Assembly: GCA_016744695.1 (NCBI GenBank)
Contig: JADGDV010000028.1
Coordinates: 1 to 49,795 of the forward strand
Origin: Hahellaceae bacterium
GTDB lineage: Bacteria; Pseudomonadota; Gammaproteobacteria; Pseudomonadales; Oleiphilaceae
DNA length: 49,795 bases
Reading direction: 5' to 3'
Under the pieces are notes generated by a model. The model saw only the letters and a program-made list of their open reading frames with translations. It did not search any database and had not been told where the DNA came from. Shown here in pieces: positions 25,079 through 34,529 of the stretch; positions within the stretch are counted from its first letter, which is position 1, and each line of letters opens with the position of its first letter. The position numbers were made by a program, and so were the translations under genes.

Positions 25079-25404
25079 TGACTATCTCCTTTAGAACCAC
25101 CCATACAATTTGGAGACGAAGGCGAGTCACCGCCCTGCTCACGCCATTCATCTTCAGTATAAATATGAAGCGCTAATGCATGCACACCTTTTTGGAAGGC
25201 CTCATCAAGTACTTTATATACTTGCTGGTGCCTTGCAACCTTACGAACACCATTAAAGTCTGGGCTTGCTAGCACCACTTTAAAGTGAGTTTCAGAGTTA
25301 GCAGGAACACTATGCATATGGCTTTCATTAGCCACATCTAAATACATAATAGTAAATGACGACGACAAGGTTTCTTCTATTAGCTTTTGCACTTGCATTT
25401 TCAA
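25075..25404 (-). CDS. bolA: BolA-family protein
   Basis: A 109-residue BolA protein with the class II KH-like fold: HMHSVPANSETHFKVVLASPDF, then ARHQQVYKVLDEAFQKGVHALALHIYTEDEW. BolA proteins bind monothiol glutaredoxins and [2Fe-2S] clusters, and BolA itself acts as a transcription and morphology regulator under stress. The C-terminal tail (GGDSPSSPNCMGGSKGDSQ) is disordered, with a single Cys. It is first in the bolA-yciO pair. An ATG two codons later is an alternative start. Confidence 0.9.
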   Translation of the reverse strand: MKMQVQKLIEETLSSSFTIMYLDVANESHMHSVPANSETHFKVVLASPDFNGVRKVARHQQVYKVLDEAFQKGVHALALHIYTEDEWREQGGDSPSSPNCMGGSKGDSQ

Positions 25405-25520
25405 GACCTTAGATTCATTATCGGGTATTTGATAAATATGTTTGAATTCTACTCTCTATACGGTTTTAACACTAACATAGATTTACACTAATCATTATTT
25501 AGCTCTCATCAAAGACGTCA

Positions 25521-27722
25521 ATGCAACTTATTATCGCTGAAAAACCCAGTTTAGGCCGCGCCATAGCCCACGTACTCCCTAGCCCTCATAGTATTAAACA
25601 AGGCTACATTGAGTGTGGCAGTTATACAGTTGTCACATGGTGCATGGGTCATTTATTAGAGCCTGCTGAACCAGAAGGTTACAATCCACAATATGCTCGT
25701 TGGAATATAACTGACCTGCCCATAAAGCCAGAAACATGGAAGCTTACTCCTCGTAGCAACACACTTAAACAACTCAGAGTAATAGGCGCACTTTTAAGCA
25801 AAGCACAAAAAGTGGTTCACGCAGGAGACCCCGATAGAGAAGGTCAGTTATTAGTTGATGAAGTACTTGAGTATTTTAAGGTAAAACTACCGACACAACG
25901 CCTGCTCATAAATGATTTAACCCCTCGTGCTATTTCAGTAGCTATGAACCAACTCAAGCAAAACTCAGAGTTTCAAAACCTCTCTTTATCAGCTCAATCA
26001 AGACAAAGAGCCGATTGGTTATATGGCATTAACCTAACCCGAACTATTACACTATTATCACGTCAACAAGGAAGAGACGGCGTTTTTTCTGTAGGCCGCG
26101 TGCAAACACCTTTACTAGGGCTTATCGTTAAAAGGGATGCCGAAATTGAGCGATTTGAAAGTAAACGACACTTCACTATTGAAGCCACCTTTATCACCGC
26201 TTCTCCTTCAAATGAATGCTTTAACGCTCAATGGATTGTGCCTCTTTCAAGAGAAATGCATTGCGATGAACAAGGTAGATTACTCAATCGAAAAATAGCA
26301 GAAAGAGTCGTCAGGAACGTTTACCCCAAAGAGGGAAAACAACCAGAAGGGTGCGTTGTTAAAGTAAAAGACAAACAGAAAAAAGAATCTTCCCCTCTTC
26401 CTTTTTCTTTATCAACACTACAAATAGATGCCGCAAAGCGATATAAATACAGCGCACAATCTATTTTGGATGCTTGCCAGGTGCTTTATGAGAAGCATCA
26501 ACTCATTACTTACCCTCGGTCTGATTGTCGATTTCTTCCCGAAGGTCACTTTGATCAGCGTCATGATGTATTAAATACACTCATAGACAACTCACCCGCG
26601 TTAACTGAAGTCATTCAACGATGCGACACCTCACTCTACTCTCGTGCCTGGAACAACAAAAAGGTAGAAGCACACCACGCAATCATTCCTACCGTACGGC
26701 ATTATGATATAAGCGCGTTGCACGATCGAGAACGCAACATTTACCACCTTATTTGCCGTAACTATATTGCACAGTTTTATCCAGATTTAATCACCGACGA
26801 GTCATCCATTCAAATAACGGTTGCCAATGAACTGTTCGAAAGCAAAGGCAAAGTCATCCGACAATTAGGCTGGAAGGCACTCTTTAGAGCTAAACAAAAC
26901 GCTTCCTCGCCAAAAAGTAACGAACCGCAAACACTCCCTCCTCTTCGTGAGGGTGATTTAGTCAGCGTTAAATCTGCAGCAGTTAAGAATCACGACACAA
27001 GCCCCCCGCAGCACTTTACAGATGCCACGCTGCTGTCTGCGATGACAAACATTGCTCGCTTTGTTGAAGATACAGATATCAGGAGAACGCTAAGAGAAAC
27101 GGACGGCTTGGGCACAGAAGCTACCCGTGCAGGGATAATAGAAACATTGTTCAAGCGCGACTACGTTAAAAAGAACAGCCATTTCATATACTCCACAGAA
27201 AAGGGACGAAGCTTAATTGGCTCGTTACCTGCGGTTTGCGCAAAGCCTGACATGACCGCAACCTGGGAAGCCTCGCTTGAAACGATACATTCGGGAAGCA
27301 CCAAACCTAAAGTATTTGTAGATAGACTTGGCAATGAAGTTGGCCAACTTATAGAGCAGTTAACAGGCCACCCACTACAAAAACAAAGCAATATAAAAAG
27401 TACGGTTTCTAAATCACCAGTATGCCCTAAGTGTCAATCAGGCATGGTTGAAAGAAATGGAAAATATGGAAAATTCTGGGCATGCAGCCAATTCCCTGAC
27501 TGTAAGTCTTCTTTACCTTGGAAACTAAACACGACATTTAAAGCAAAGTTAGAGCGAAAGGGTGACTCACCTCCTATACCCTGCCCCAACTGCCATGCTC
27601 CCTTAGTATTAAGAACAGGTAAAAAAGGTAAGTTTTGGGGTTGTAGTAACTATCCATCTTGCAATCAATCATTTAATGATATTAAAGGAAAACCACAAAT
27701 CAATATTCACCCCAAGTCCTAA
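25521..27722 (+). CDS. topB: DNA topoisomerase III
   Basis: A 733-residue type IA topoisomerase that relaxes and decatenates DNA. TOPRIM domain: MQLIIAEKPSLGRAIAHVL at the start and HAGDPDREGQLLVDEVL with the metal-binding acidic triad. The catalytic tyrosine is Y331 in LITYPRSDCRFLPEGHFD. GLGTEATRAGIIETLFKR marks the later type IA motif. Unlike E. coli TopB (about 653 residues), the C-terminus carries two CPxC...CxxxPxC zinc ribbons (CPKCQSGMVERNGKYGKFWAC and CPNCHAPLVLRTGKKGKFWGC), which bind single-stranded DNA in related enzymes. It ends at a long branched hairpin. Confidence 0.95.
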   Translation: MQLIIAEKPSLGRAIAHVLPSPHSIKQGYIECGSYTVVTWCMGHLLEPAEPEGYNPQYARWNITDLPIKPETWKLTPRSNTLKQLRVIGALLSKAQKVVHAGDPDREGQLLVDEVLEYFKVKLPTQRLLINDLTPRAISVAMNQLKQNSEFQNLSLSAQSRQRADWLYGINLTRTITLLSRQQGRDGVFSVGRVQTPLLGLIVKRDAEIERFESKRHFTIEATFITASPSNECFNAQWIVPLSREMHCDEQGRLLNRKIAERVVRNVYPKEGKQPEGCVVKVKDKQKKESSPLPFSLSTLQIDAAKRYKYSAQSILDACQVLYEKHQLITYPRSDCRFLPEGHFDQRHDVLNTLIDNSPALTEVIQRCDTSLYSRAWNNKKVEAHHAIIPTVRHYDISALHDRERNIYHLICRNYIAQFYPDLITDESSIQITVANELFESKGKVIRQLGWKALFRAKQNASSPKSNEPQTLPPLREGDLVSVKSAAVKNHDTSPPQHFTDATLLSAMTNIARFVEDTDIRRTLRETDGLGTEATRAGIIETLFKRDYVKKNSHFIYSTEKGRSLIGSLPAVCAKPDMTATWEASLETIHSGSTKPKVFVDRLGNEVGQLIEQLTGHPLQKQSNIKSTVSKSPVCPKCQSGMVERNGKYGKFWACSQFPDCKSSLPWKLNTTFKAKLERKGDSPPIPCPNCHAPLVLRTGKKGKFWGCSNYPSCNQSFNDIKGKPQINIHPKS

Positions 27723-27780
27723 ACACATCAACACTTTAACAACTCAATGTAACGAACTAGAACAACTAAAGTAATGACGC

Positions 27781-27812
27781 CCACTGAATTCTCTGGCAGA
27801 ATCAATCAGTGG
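27781..27812 (+). terminator. Bulged hairpin after topB
   Basis: CCACTGA-ATTCT-CTGGC-AGAAT-CAA-TCAGTGG folds into a 12-bp stem with a 3-nt bulge and 5-nt loop, 59 nt after the topB stop, followed by an A-rich rather than T-rich run. It separates topB from the response regulator gene. Confidence 0.5.
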
Positions 27813-27883
27813 TGGAAAAAATATAAATGATAACAATAATTAAAGACTACTCAACTAGCCATTGATGGCACCAGGGGAAGAGA

Positions 27884-28576
27884 ATGAAAATTGGACTACT
27901 TGAAGATGAAGTAGAACAAGCGAGAAATCTAAGTGCGTCACTGGTAGAAAAAGGCCATGCTTGTGAGTTTTTTCATACTGGGCAATCTTTTTTGTACGCT
28001 GTCACACACAATAGTTATGACCTTCTTATTATGGACTGGCAACTACCAGATATGGAAGGTACAGACGCACTACGTGCAGTAAGAAAAGAATTGAACTGGA
28101 AGATACCTGTCATCTTTTTAACTCAAAGAGACAGCGAGGAAGATATTATCACCGCATTAGAAGCAGGTGCTGATGATTACTTAGTAAAACCTGCTCGTAT
28201 AGGCGAGTTAGTCGCACGCATAAGTGCACTCTCTCGACGAGCCTCTTCAGAGGAAGAAGAAAAAGATGACCTGATTGTTCAGGGTCCTTTTAGCATTGAC
28301 CTACATGCACGAACAATTAGCTGTCACGGAGAACCACTGACACTAACAGACAAAGACTTTGATTTGGCTGTATTTATGTTTCAGAACGTAGGCCGATTAT
28401 TATCAAGAAACCATTTATTAGAGCGCGTTTGGGGAGTATCTACCGAAATTAACACCCGAACTGTCGACACGCATGTTAGTCGATTAAGAAGAAAGCTAGG
28501 AGTAAACCCAGAAAACGGATTTCGCATTAAAACAATTTATCAGCATGGCTACCGCCTAGAAACCGTCACTAGATGA
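27884..28576 (+). CDS. OmpR-family response regulator
   Basis: A 230-residue regulator. Receiver domain 1-118: acidic pocket E7-D8, phospho-acceptor D51 in LLIMDWQLPD, the conserved Thr in VIFLTQRD and Lys in YLVKPAR. The C-terminal winged HTH (130-228) has the OmpR/PhoB layout: LTDKDFDLAVFMFQNVGRLLSR, then VDTHVSRLRRKLG and GFRIKTIYQHGYRL. A GGGGAAGAG ribosome site is present. It is first of a three-gene unit with the FecR/LysM protein and the CHASE2 histidine kinase, which is almost certainly its cognate kinase. Confidence 0.93.
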   Translation: MKIGLLEDEVEQARNLSASLVEKGHACEFFHTGQSFLYAVTHNSYDLLIMDWQLPDMEGTDALRAVRKELNWKIPVIFLTQRDSEEDIITALEAGADDYLVKPARIGELVARISALSRRASSEEEEKDDLIVQGPFSIDLHARTISCHGEPLTLTDKDFDLAVFMFQNVGRLLSRNHLLERVWGVSTEINTRTVDTHVSRLRRKLGVNPENGFRIKTIYQHGYRLETVTR

Positions 28577-28613
28577 CGCCAATCTGATATAAAACCATAC
28601 CATGCGAGGTACA

Positions 28614-28636
28614 TTAGGATAATAATAACATCCTAA
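28614..28636 (+). promoter_or_regulatory. Hairpin in the leader of the FecR/LysM gene
   Basis: TTAGGAT, a 9-nt loop and ATCCTAA form a perfect 7-bp stem ending 8 nt before the ATG at 28645. The place where a ribosome site should be is taken by the hairpin arm, and no other SD is seen. It may be a weak terminator of the regulator mRNA or a brake on translation. Confidence 0.45.
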
Positions 28637-28644
28637 TAATTTTT

Positions 28645-30309
28645 ATGACTTCACAACAATTTTATAAATGGTTCATTTTGCTCGCTCTACTGAGTTTCAT
28701 GCCGGGTCATGCAAACTCACAAGCAAAAGCGTTTAATGCCAAGAATGCAGCTGCAGAGCAAAAAGCAGCTTCGTTTGAATGGCATTATACCGTCAGACCA
28801 AAAGATAATGTGTGGTCATTAGGTGATCAATTTCTCGATGCAAATCATAGCTGGAACGATATTATTCGCCACAATAATATTAAACAGCCAAATAGCATTG
28901 CTACAGGCACCATTTTAAAAATACCCGTTAGCTGGTTAAAACATCAACCGGCACCGGCACTGGCAGCCTCTGTATCGGGCACTACAATGCTTCGACGTCA
29001 CCTTCAAAGCCAGTATTCAATACTTGAAAAAAATACATCATTACGTGTTGGTGATGAAATCAACACTTACGACGGATCTGTTTTAATTAAGTTTGCTGAT
29101 AAATCTATTCTGAGATTATCTCCCCACTCGAACCTTATTTTTAACCGATTAACCCGATACGGCACAACAGGTATGGCTGACACCCGCCTTAGACTACAAA
29201 AGGGCCGTATATCCACCCGTGTAACCCCTATGAATCACCAAGGTTCTCGCTACGAAATAAACACACCTTCTGCAGTGGCCGCCGTCAGGGGAACAGCCTT
29301 TAGACTAATGACTAAAGATAATTTCACCCAGCTTGAAGTGACAGAAGGTTTAGTTAATTTGAGCAACGCCTCTCAGTCCATTGAAGTCAAGGCAGGTCAA
29401 GGTGCCTCATTACATTCAGGAAGCAGTCGTTTTGTAAGTGTTGACCTACCCCAAATACTCACTCCGCAATCAGCTGTTAATAATGAAAATATTGCTGTCA
29501 CTAAAACAGATCAACTTCCGGTGACACTTAAATGGCTTGAGCAAAAAGAAACTACGACCTATTACTATCAACTATTCAAAGACTCTGAAGAAGGTGAACT
29601 GCTTGACTCGAGCTTCTTAGAAGAGCCCGAAGTGAAACTCAACCACCTTACCAATGGCACTTATTTAGTCGCAATGAGAGCCATTGACAATAAGGGGTTT
29701 AATGGCATGGACCATCAAGTAAGTGTTGTAATTGGCATGATTGCGAAGCCTGCAACCCTACTGAAACCAGCCAACGATATCTTGCTTGATAACGACATGC
29801 CGGAGTTTACCTGGCAATACAACAGTAAAAATGAATTATCACAGCTTCAGTTAGCAAAAGACTTCGAATTCACCGAGCTTGTGAGCACATCAGAACATGC
29901 CCCAGATAACACAACCCTACCCAATAAATCTTTATTCCCAGGTGAGTATTACTGGCGAGTAAAAACATTGGCAGGAGGAAGCAGTATTGCTTATAGCGAT
30001 ATTAGACGATTGAACATTAGAGGAATGCTACCTCCCAGTAAAATTATTAGTGTGAATTATGTAGAAAACAGAGCCAAGGTATTCTGGAACACGGTGCCTC
30101 AAGCTGAACACTATGTACTCCAACTGGCTGAGGACTACCGCTTTGAACATATCATTCATGAAGATACACTAACCAGCGCTAGCGCCAACATCAAACTCAC
30201 AAAAGGCAAACGATACTTTGCCAGAGTGAAAGGTGTAGGCAGCCATTTATTTACCTCAGAGTTCAGTGCAGGTAAAGAGTTACAACTACGCTCTAATCTT
30301 GAGCGGTAG
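28645..30309 (+). CDS. Exported LysM plus FecR domain protein
   Basis: A 554-residue exported protein. It has a signal peptide (about 1-26), then a LysM peptidoglycan-binding domain at 46-97 (WHYTVRPKDNVWSLGDQF to GTILKIPVSWL) and a FecR domain at about 135-255 (VGDEINTYDGSVLIKFADKS, RLRLQKGRISTRV, EINTPSAVAAVRGTAFRL). Two or three fibronectin-like beta units follow up to the C-terminus (LKPANDILLDNDMPEFTWQY; SVNYVENRAKVFWNTVPQAEHYVLQLAED). FecR domains carry signals in the periplasm; here one is anchored to the cell wall rather than a receptor. It lies between the regulator and CHASE2 kinase genes and likely presents an envelope signal to the kinase. Confidence 0.88.
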   Translation: MTSQQFYKWFILLALLSFMPGHANSQAKAFNAKNAAAEQKAASFEWHYTVRPKDNVWSLGDQFLDANHSWNDIIRHNNIKQPNSIATGTILKIPVSWLKHQPAPALAASVSGTTMLRRHLQSQYSILEKNTSLRVGDEINTYDGSVLIKFADKSILRLSPHSNLIFNRLTRYGTTGMADTRLRLQKGRISTRVTPMNHQGSRYEINTPSAVAAVRGTAFRLMTKDNFTQLEVTEGLVNLSNASQSIEVKAGQGASLHSGSSRFVSVDLPQILTPQSAVNNENIAVTKTDQLPVTLKWLEQKETTTYYYQLFKDSEEGELLDSSFLEEPEVKLNHLTNGTYLVAMRAIDNKGFNGMDHQVSVVIGMIAKPATLLKPANDILLDNDMPEFTWQYNSKNELSQLQLAKDFEFTELVSTSEHAPDNTTLPNKSLFPGEYYWRVKTLAGGSSIAYSDIRRLNIRGMLPPSKIISVNYVENRAKVFWNTVPQAEHYVLQLAEDYRFEHIIHEDTLTSASANIKLTKGKRYFARVKGVGSHLFTSEFSAGKELQLRSNLER

Positions 30310-30331
30310 TCGAAAAGGAATTCGATATTCA

Positions 30332-32968
30332 ATGGCCAGGGCTAATATCTTAAACTTTCGTTCTTTTGAACAATTCGTTTTAGCTTTCATTATTGTCGCT
30401 CTCAGTGGTGTACTTATCTACACCCAGTTGCCAGAACGCTTAAACTTGATTGTTTATGATTTTGCCATCCGTTTATCTCCACAAGCCCCCGAAGAAAATA
30501 CCATAATTATTGCCGTTGACGAAAAAAGTCTGGAGGCATTAGGGCAATGGCCCTGGAGGCGTTCAACACATGCGGCACTTGTTAATCGTTTAACTGAGGT
30601 AGATGCGAAGGCCATCGCATTCGATATTATATTCGCCGAACCCGACCTTAACCATCCTGAAGACGATGCAGGTTTTGCTACCACGATCCAAAACAATAAA
30701 AATGTATTTCTTCCTCTTCATATTCACCCCAGAAGCTATGAAACAACATTATCTGAAATAATCCCCATACCTGAACTAACCGCTGCGGCAAAAGAACTAG
30801 GGCATATTCACGTAGAACTCGATATTGACGGTATTGCCAGAGGGCTTTATTTAAAAGAAGGATTAGGTGAAGCATACTGGCCAAGTATTTCGTTAGCATT
30901 GACACAAGCAACACACCCAGACATTGCACAAAAACTAACACCTCAAAATCAAACTAGTGAAAATATTGCTGCTTTTGTAAATGTTCGAGCTGGATATACG
31001 ATGATACCTTTCGCAGGTGAAGCAGGTACATTTCCTACATTTTCTTATATAGATGTATTAAATGGTGATATTCCTGCTACAAAATTACAAGGGAAGGTTA
31101 TTCTCATTGGCGCTACGGCCGCAGGCTTAAGTGATGTTTTACCAACTCCTGTGTCAGGGCTCGCCTCACCTATGCCAGGCGTTGAATTACATGCAAATAC
31201 TTATTCAGCCCTTGTTCAAGAAGCTACAATTAAACCACTGCAGATATATTGGGTATACTTACTCACATTCGCATTTGTGCTCATTCCTGTATTAGTTCTC
31301 CCTCGCCTATCACCTGAGCAAGCATTACCAGTAACACTTCTGATGATTGCTGGCGTTACTGCTTTTAGCCTGGGCATCCTTTTTATTGATCAGCATTGGT
31401 TTCCTCCCGCAGCCGCTATCATCGGGCTAACTACGGCATATCCATTATGGAGTTGGCAGCGTCTTTCTCAACTAAATCGGTTTTTAAATAATGAGCTAGA
31501 ACGCCTACATCAAGAACCGGCACTTACCGTTCGCAACCTAACTCAGCGACCTGTTAAGCAACTGTTATCAGCACTTTCAGGCATGCTCAAGCCGGATAAT
31601 GTCGCACTATTTCAAGAAGGTGTACTAATAGAGGGGGTTCAATCGACTCAATTTACCCCATCAAAAATAATGCAGCCTAATCATTGGTTTCACACAGAAA
31701 ACAGTAGCTGGATCCAGCTTTTCAGAGATAATAAAAGCTATGAACTTATTCTTCAGTGGAATGACATCAAAGATATTGATAAAAAAAGAGCGTTTTTACA
31801 TCGCCTACAACTTGATGACAGCACTAGAAGACACGCTGGCTCTTTCAAGCGTTATGAAAAAGTTGCCTCTCGTATTGCTCAGGTGAGGCAAGCTATCGAT
31901 TCCATGGGGGATATGCGCCGTTTCATTTCTGATGGATTTGAGAACATGCCTAATGGCGTAATCGTAACCGACTCATTAGGCATTGTTCTTTTTATTAATA
32001 GCCACATTGAGCAATGGTTAAAGCTCCCCAAAAAGTCTGTTGTAGGCGAGCCTGTATTTAAGGCATTAGCACTCGCACAGTCATCATTTTTAAGCGACTC
32101 AATTGAAAATGAGCCCGAGTGGGAAAGTATTATCCAAAAAGTGCTTTTAGATAATGACTCAGATGTAGTCGAATTCACCGTAGGTGAAAGAGATTTATTA
32201 TTTCACTTTACACCTTCATTCGCATCAGATTCTGGCGATGCAGGCATGATTATTAACTTGTCTGACGTAACCACAATAAAGCAACACCAACGCGAGAGAA
32301 ATGAGCTAGTTAGCTTTTTGTCACACGACCTTAGGTCTCCTTTAGTATCACAACTGGCTATGCTTGAGGGTTTAAAAAAAGGCCGTATAACACCCAATGA
32401 AGATGCTTTTAATAAAATATCCAGCCATGCGCACCGCAGTCTTCACCTTGCAGATCAATTTTTACAAATAAACAGAGCAGAACAAGTTAATGATGCTCAG
32501 TTTTATGAATGTGATTTATTAACCATCATCGAAAATAGTGTAGATAGCATTGCACAGCAAGCAACAGAGAAGTCCATATCCTTACTTATCACCAATATTG
32601 AACAAGGTGAGCCTGATGAAGTATGGATAAAAGGCAATGCAGAACTACTTGAAAGAGTGCTCATTAACCTGCTATCAAACTCGGTAAAGTACAGCGATGC
32701 AAACACCTCTATTAGCATCTCACTCACCACATTAGATGGCGCAGCTATTGTGGTAATTAAAGACCAAGGGCATGGTATTGAGGAGAGTGAACTTCCACAT
32801 ATTTTCAATCGATTTCATCGTCAAAAAACTACAGAAAACAGTGGCCCAAAGGGCGCAGGACTCGGCCTTAATTTTGTTAGCATAACCATTGAAAAACATC
32901 ATGGGCATATTAATGTAGAAAGTGAAGTGGGCAGAGGAACAACCGTTACCCTATCACTCCCTATTTAG
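30332..32968 (+). CDS. CHASE2-PAS sensor histidine kinase
   Basis: An 878-residue inner-membrane kinase from the ATG at 30332 (AAGG is 13 nt upstream); a longer frame from 30266 would overlap the FecR gene. Order: N-terminal membrane helix, extracytoplasmic CHASE2 (VYDFAIRLSP, IIIAVDEKSLEALGQWPWRR, FDIIFAEPD), three membrane helices (about 300-385), linker, PAS at about 540-640 (MPNGVIVTDSLGIVLFINSH), HisKA with phospho-acceptor His at about 665 (SHDLRSP), and HATPase (NLLSNSVKYSD; DQGHGIEESELPHIF; GAGLGLNFV). It pairs with the OmpR-type regulator two genes upstream. CHASE2 ligands are unknown; a FecR/LysM partner is the likely input. Confidence 0.93.
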   Translation: MARANILNFRSFEQFVLAFIIVALSGVLIYTQLPERLNLIVYDFAIRLSPQAPEENTIIIAVDEKSLEALGQWPWRRSTHAALVNRLTEVDAKAIAFDIIFAEPDLNHPEDDAGFATTIQNNKNVFLPLHIHPRSYETTLSEIIPIPELTAAAKELGHIHVELDIDGIARGLYLKEGLGEAYWPSISLALTQATHPDIAQKLTPQNQTSENIAAFVNVRAGYTMIPFAGEAGTFPTFSYIDVLNGDIPATKLQGKVILIGATAAGLSDVLPTPVSGLASPMPGVELHANTYSALVQEATIKPLQIYWVYLLTFAFVLIPVLVLPRLSPEQALPVTLLMIAGVTAFSLGILFIDQHWFPPAAAIIGLTTAYPLWSWQRLSQLNRFLNNELERLHQEPALTVRNLTQRPVKQLLSALSGMLKPDNVALFQEGVLIEGVQSTQFTPSKIMQPNHWFHTENSSWIQLFRDNKSYELILQWNDIKDIDKKRAFLHRLQLDDSTRRHAGSFKRYEKVASRIAQVRQAIDSMGDMRRFISDGFENMPNGVIVTDSLGIVLFINSHIEQWLKLPKKSVVGEPVFKALALAQSSFLSDSIENEPEWESIIQKVLLDNDSDVVEFTVGERDLLFHFTPSFASDSGDAGMIINLSDVTTIKQHQRERNELVSFLSHDLRSPLVSQLAMLEGLKKGRITPNEDAFNKISSHAHRSLHLADQFLQINRAEQVNDAQFYECDLLTIIENSVDSIAQQATEKSISLLITNIEQGEPDEVWIKGNAELLERVLINLLSNSVKYSDANTSISISLTTLDGAAIVVIKDQGHGIEESELPHIFNRFHRQKTTENSGPKGAGLGLNFVSITIEKHHGHINVESEVGRGTTVTLSLPI

Positions 32969-33064
32969 TAAAAGCGCTGTAAATTAATTTAATAATCGTT
33001 ACACTGTGCGGCAATTTACAATTAAAATCACTTAATAATAAATACACTCTGCGAGTTAAAGAAT

Positions 33065-34063
33065 ATGACCAAATACCACGTATACGGCATCGGTAATGCA
33101 CTAGTTGATAAAGAATTCGAAGTTAACGATGATTTTTTAAAAGCCACCAATATAGACAAAGGCTTAATGACACTAGTAGAACAAGACCGTTTAATTGAGA
33201 TACTAGAAAAACTTAAATCGACATTTGGTCTAAAAAAGCGTGCCAGTGGCGGTTCAGCAGCCAACACAATTATTGCCGTAAGTTATTTTGGTGGTAACGC
33301 ATTCTATTCCTGTAATGTTGCCAATGATGAAACCGGTGATTTCTATGTTAAAGACCTTAAAGCAGCTGGTGTAGACACGAACCTGGGCGATGACCGTGAA
33401 GACGGTACCACAGGTAAATGCTTGGTTATGGTCACTCCCGATGCAGAGCGTACGATGAATACCTATTTAGGTATTACAGCAGACTTGTCTAACAAGCATT
33501 TAGATGAAGAAGCAATTAAAGCATCTGAATACCTCTACATTGAAGGTTATTTAGTGTCTTCTGATACTGCTCGTCCTGCAGCAATAGAAGCAAAAAGAAT
33601 TGCTGAAGCCAACGGAGTTAAGACAGCCTTTACCTTTTCTGACCCTGCTATGGTGCAGTTCTTTAAAGATGGCTTAGTAGAAATGATTGGTGGTGGCGTT
33701 GACCTACTCTTCTGTAATGAAGATGAAGCTCTAAACTACTGTGGCGTAGACACCATTGACAGCGCAGTAGAGCAACTGCAAAAGATTGCAAAAAGCTTTG
33801 TAATCACACTTGGTAGCAAAGGCGCGTTAATATTTGATGGAGAAAAGCAATTAAACATCGCCCCTCATGCCATAACGGCCGTTGACTCAAATGGCGCGGG
33901 AGATATGTTTGCAGGGGCATTTTTGTACGCAATAACCCATGGATATAGCTACCAACAGGCAGGTGACTTAGCGAGCTTGGCATCTTCAGAAGTAGTCTCA
34001 AATTTCGGACCACGTTTAGAGTCTGAAAAACATGATACGATAAAAAATAAAATACTTGGTTAA
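33065..34063 (+). CDS. PfkB-family kinase, adenosine kinase-like
   Basis: A 332-residue ribokinase-fold enzyme. N-terminal VYGIGNALVDKEFEV and KRASGGSAANTIIAVSYFGG form the nucleoside-binding lid and GG switch. The C-terminal DSNGAGDMFAGAFLYAIT is PfkB signature 2 with the catalytic Asp. Proteobacterial members of this shape are annotated as adenosine kinases, phosphorylating adenosine to AMP; a related nucleoside or sugar cannot be excluded. The ribosome site is weak (AAAGAA). It is monocistronic and followed by a REP-like palindrome. Confidence 0.88.
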   Translation: MTKYHVYGIGNALVDKEFEVNDDFLKATNIDKGLMTLVEQDRLIEILEKLKSTFGLKKRASGGSAANTIIAVSYFGGNAFYSCNVANDETGDFYVKDLKAAGVDTNLGDDREDGTTGKCLVMVTPDAERTMNTYLGITADLSNKHLDEEAIKASEYLYIEGYLVSSDTARPAAIEAKRIAEANGVKTAFTFSDPAMVQFFKDGLVEMIGGGVDLLFCNEDEALNYCGVDTIDSAVEQLQKIAKSFVITLGSKGALIFDGEKQLNIAPHAITAVDSNGAGDMFAGAFLYAITHGYSYQQAGDLASLASSEVVSNFGPRLESEKHDTIKNKILG

Positions 34064-34091
34064 ATAAAACGTAACTATGTAAGTTTCACCC

Positions 34092-34126
34092 GTAGCCTTG
34101 ATGCAGCGAAGCGGAATCAAGGCTAC
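34092..34126. repeat. REP-like palindromic element
   Basis: GTAGCCTTGAT (34092-34102) and ATCAAGGCTAC (34116-34126) are perfect 11-bp arms around GCAGCGAAGCGGA. The GCAGCGAAGCG loop core and GTAG start are typical of dispersed REP/RAYT-type intergenic palindromes. It may also end the adenosine kinase transcript. Confidence 0.55.
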
Positions 34127-34175
34127 AAGGGCTGTTATTTAAGATATTAGTTACAATGCAAAAATTTGGAAACCT

Positions 34176-34442
34176 TTAAACCGCATCTTCTTCTGTTTCT
34201 TCAGGCCAAGCAGCGACTAACGTCATTGATAACACTTCTACGCTAACCACCGCACCCGTTTCAAACAGTTCCAGAAGAGAGCCTTGTTCAGCCAACTCGT
34301 CATTTTCTAAGGTCATCGCAACATAAACTCTATGACTTTGATCGATGGTATCTCCGCCAAAAAGAGCGGTTCGCTCCATACCAAACTCTTCAAATTTTAA
34401 CCAAGTGTCGCCAAATTTTTCAACAATTTGTTCTAATGTCAT
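34176..34442 (-). CDS. Small acidic hypothetical protein
   Basis: An 88-residue acidic, soluble protein without signal peptide or known motif. MTLEQIVEKFGDTWLKFEEFGMERTALFGG opens it; several Glu/Asp clusters and an EETEED tail follow. The composition and codon use look like a genuine gene, but there is no clear ribosome site before the ATG and I do not recognise a family. It reads away from the lipase and START genes' shared direction and ends near the REP-like element. Confidence 0.6.
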   Translation of the reverse strand: MTLEQIVEKFGDTWLKFEEFGMERTALFGGDTIDQSHRVYVAMTLENDELAEQGSLLELFETGAVVSVEVLSMTLVAAWPEETEEDAV

Positions 34443-34529
34443 ATTCTAATACTCGCATGAGGACATAAATTTTAACGCTATGATAACGTTAAAAAATGCC
34501 CTCTGCACCTTGAATAGTACCGCTACTGA

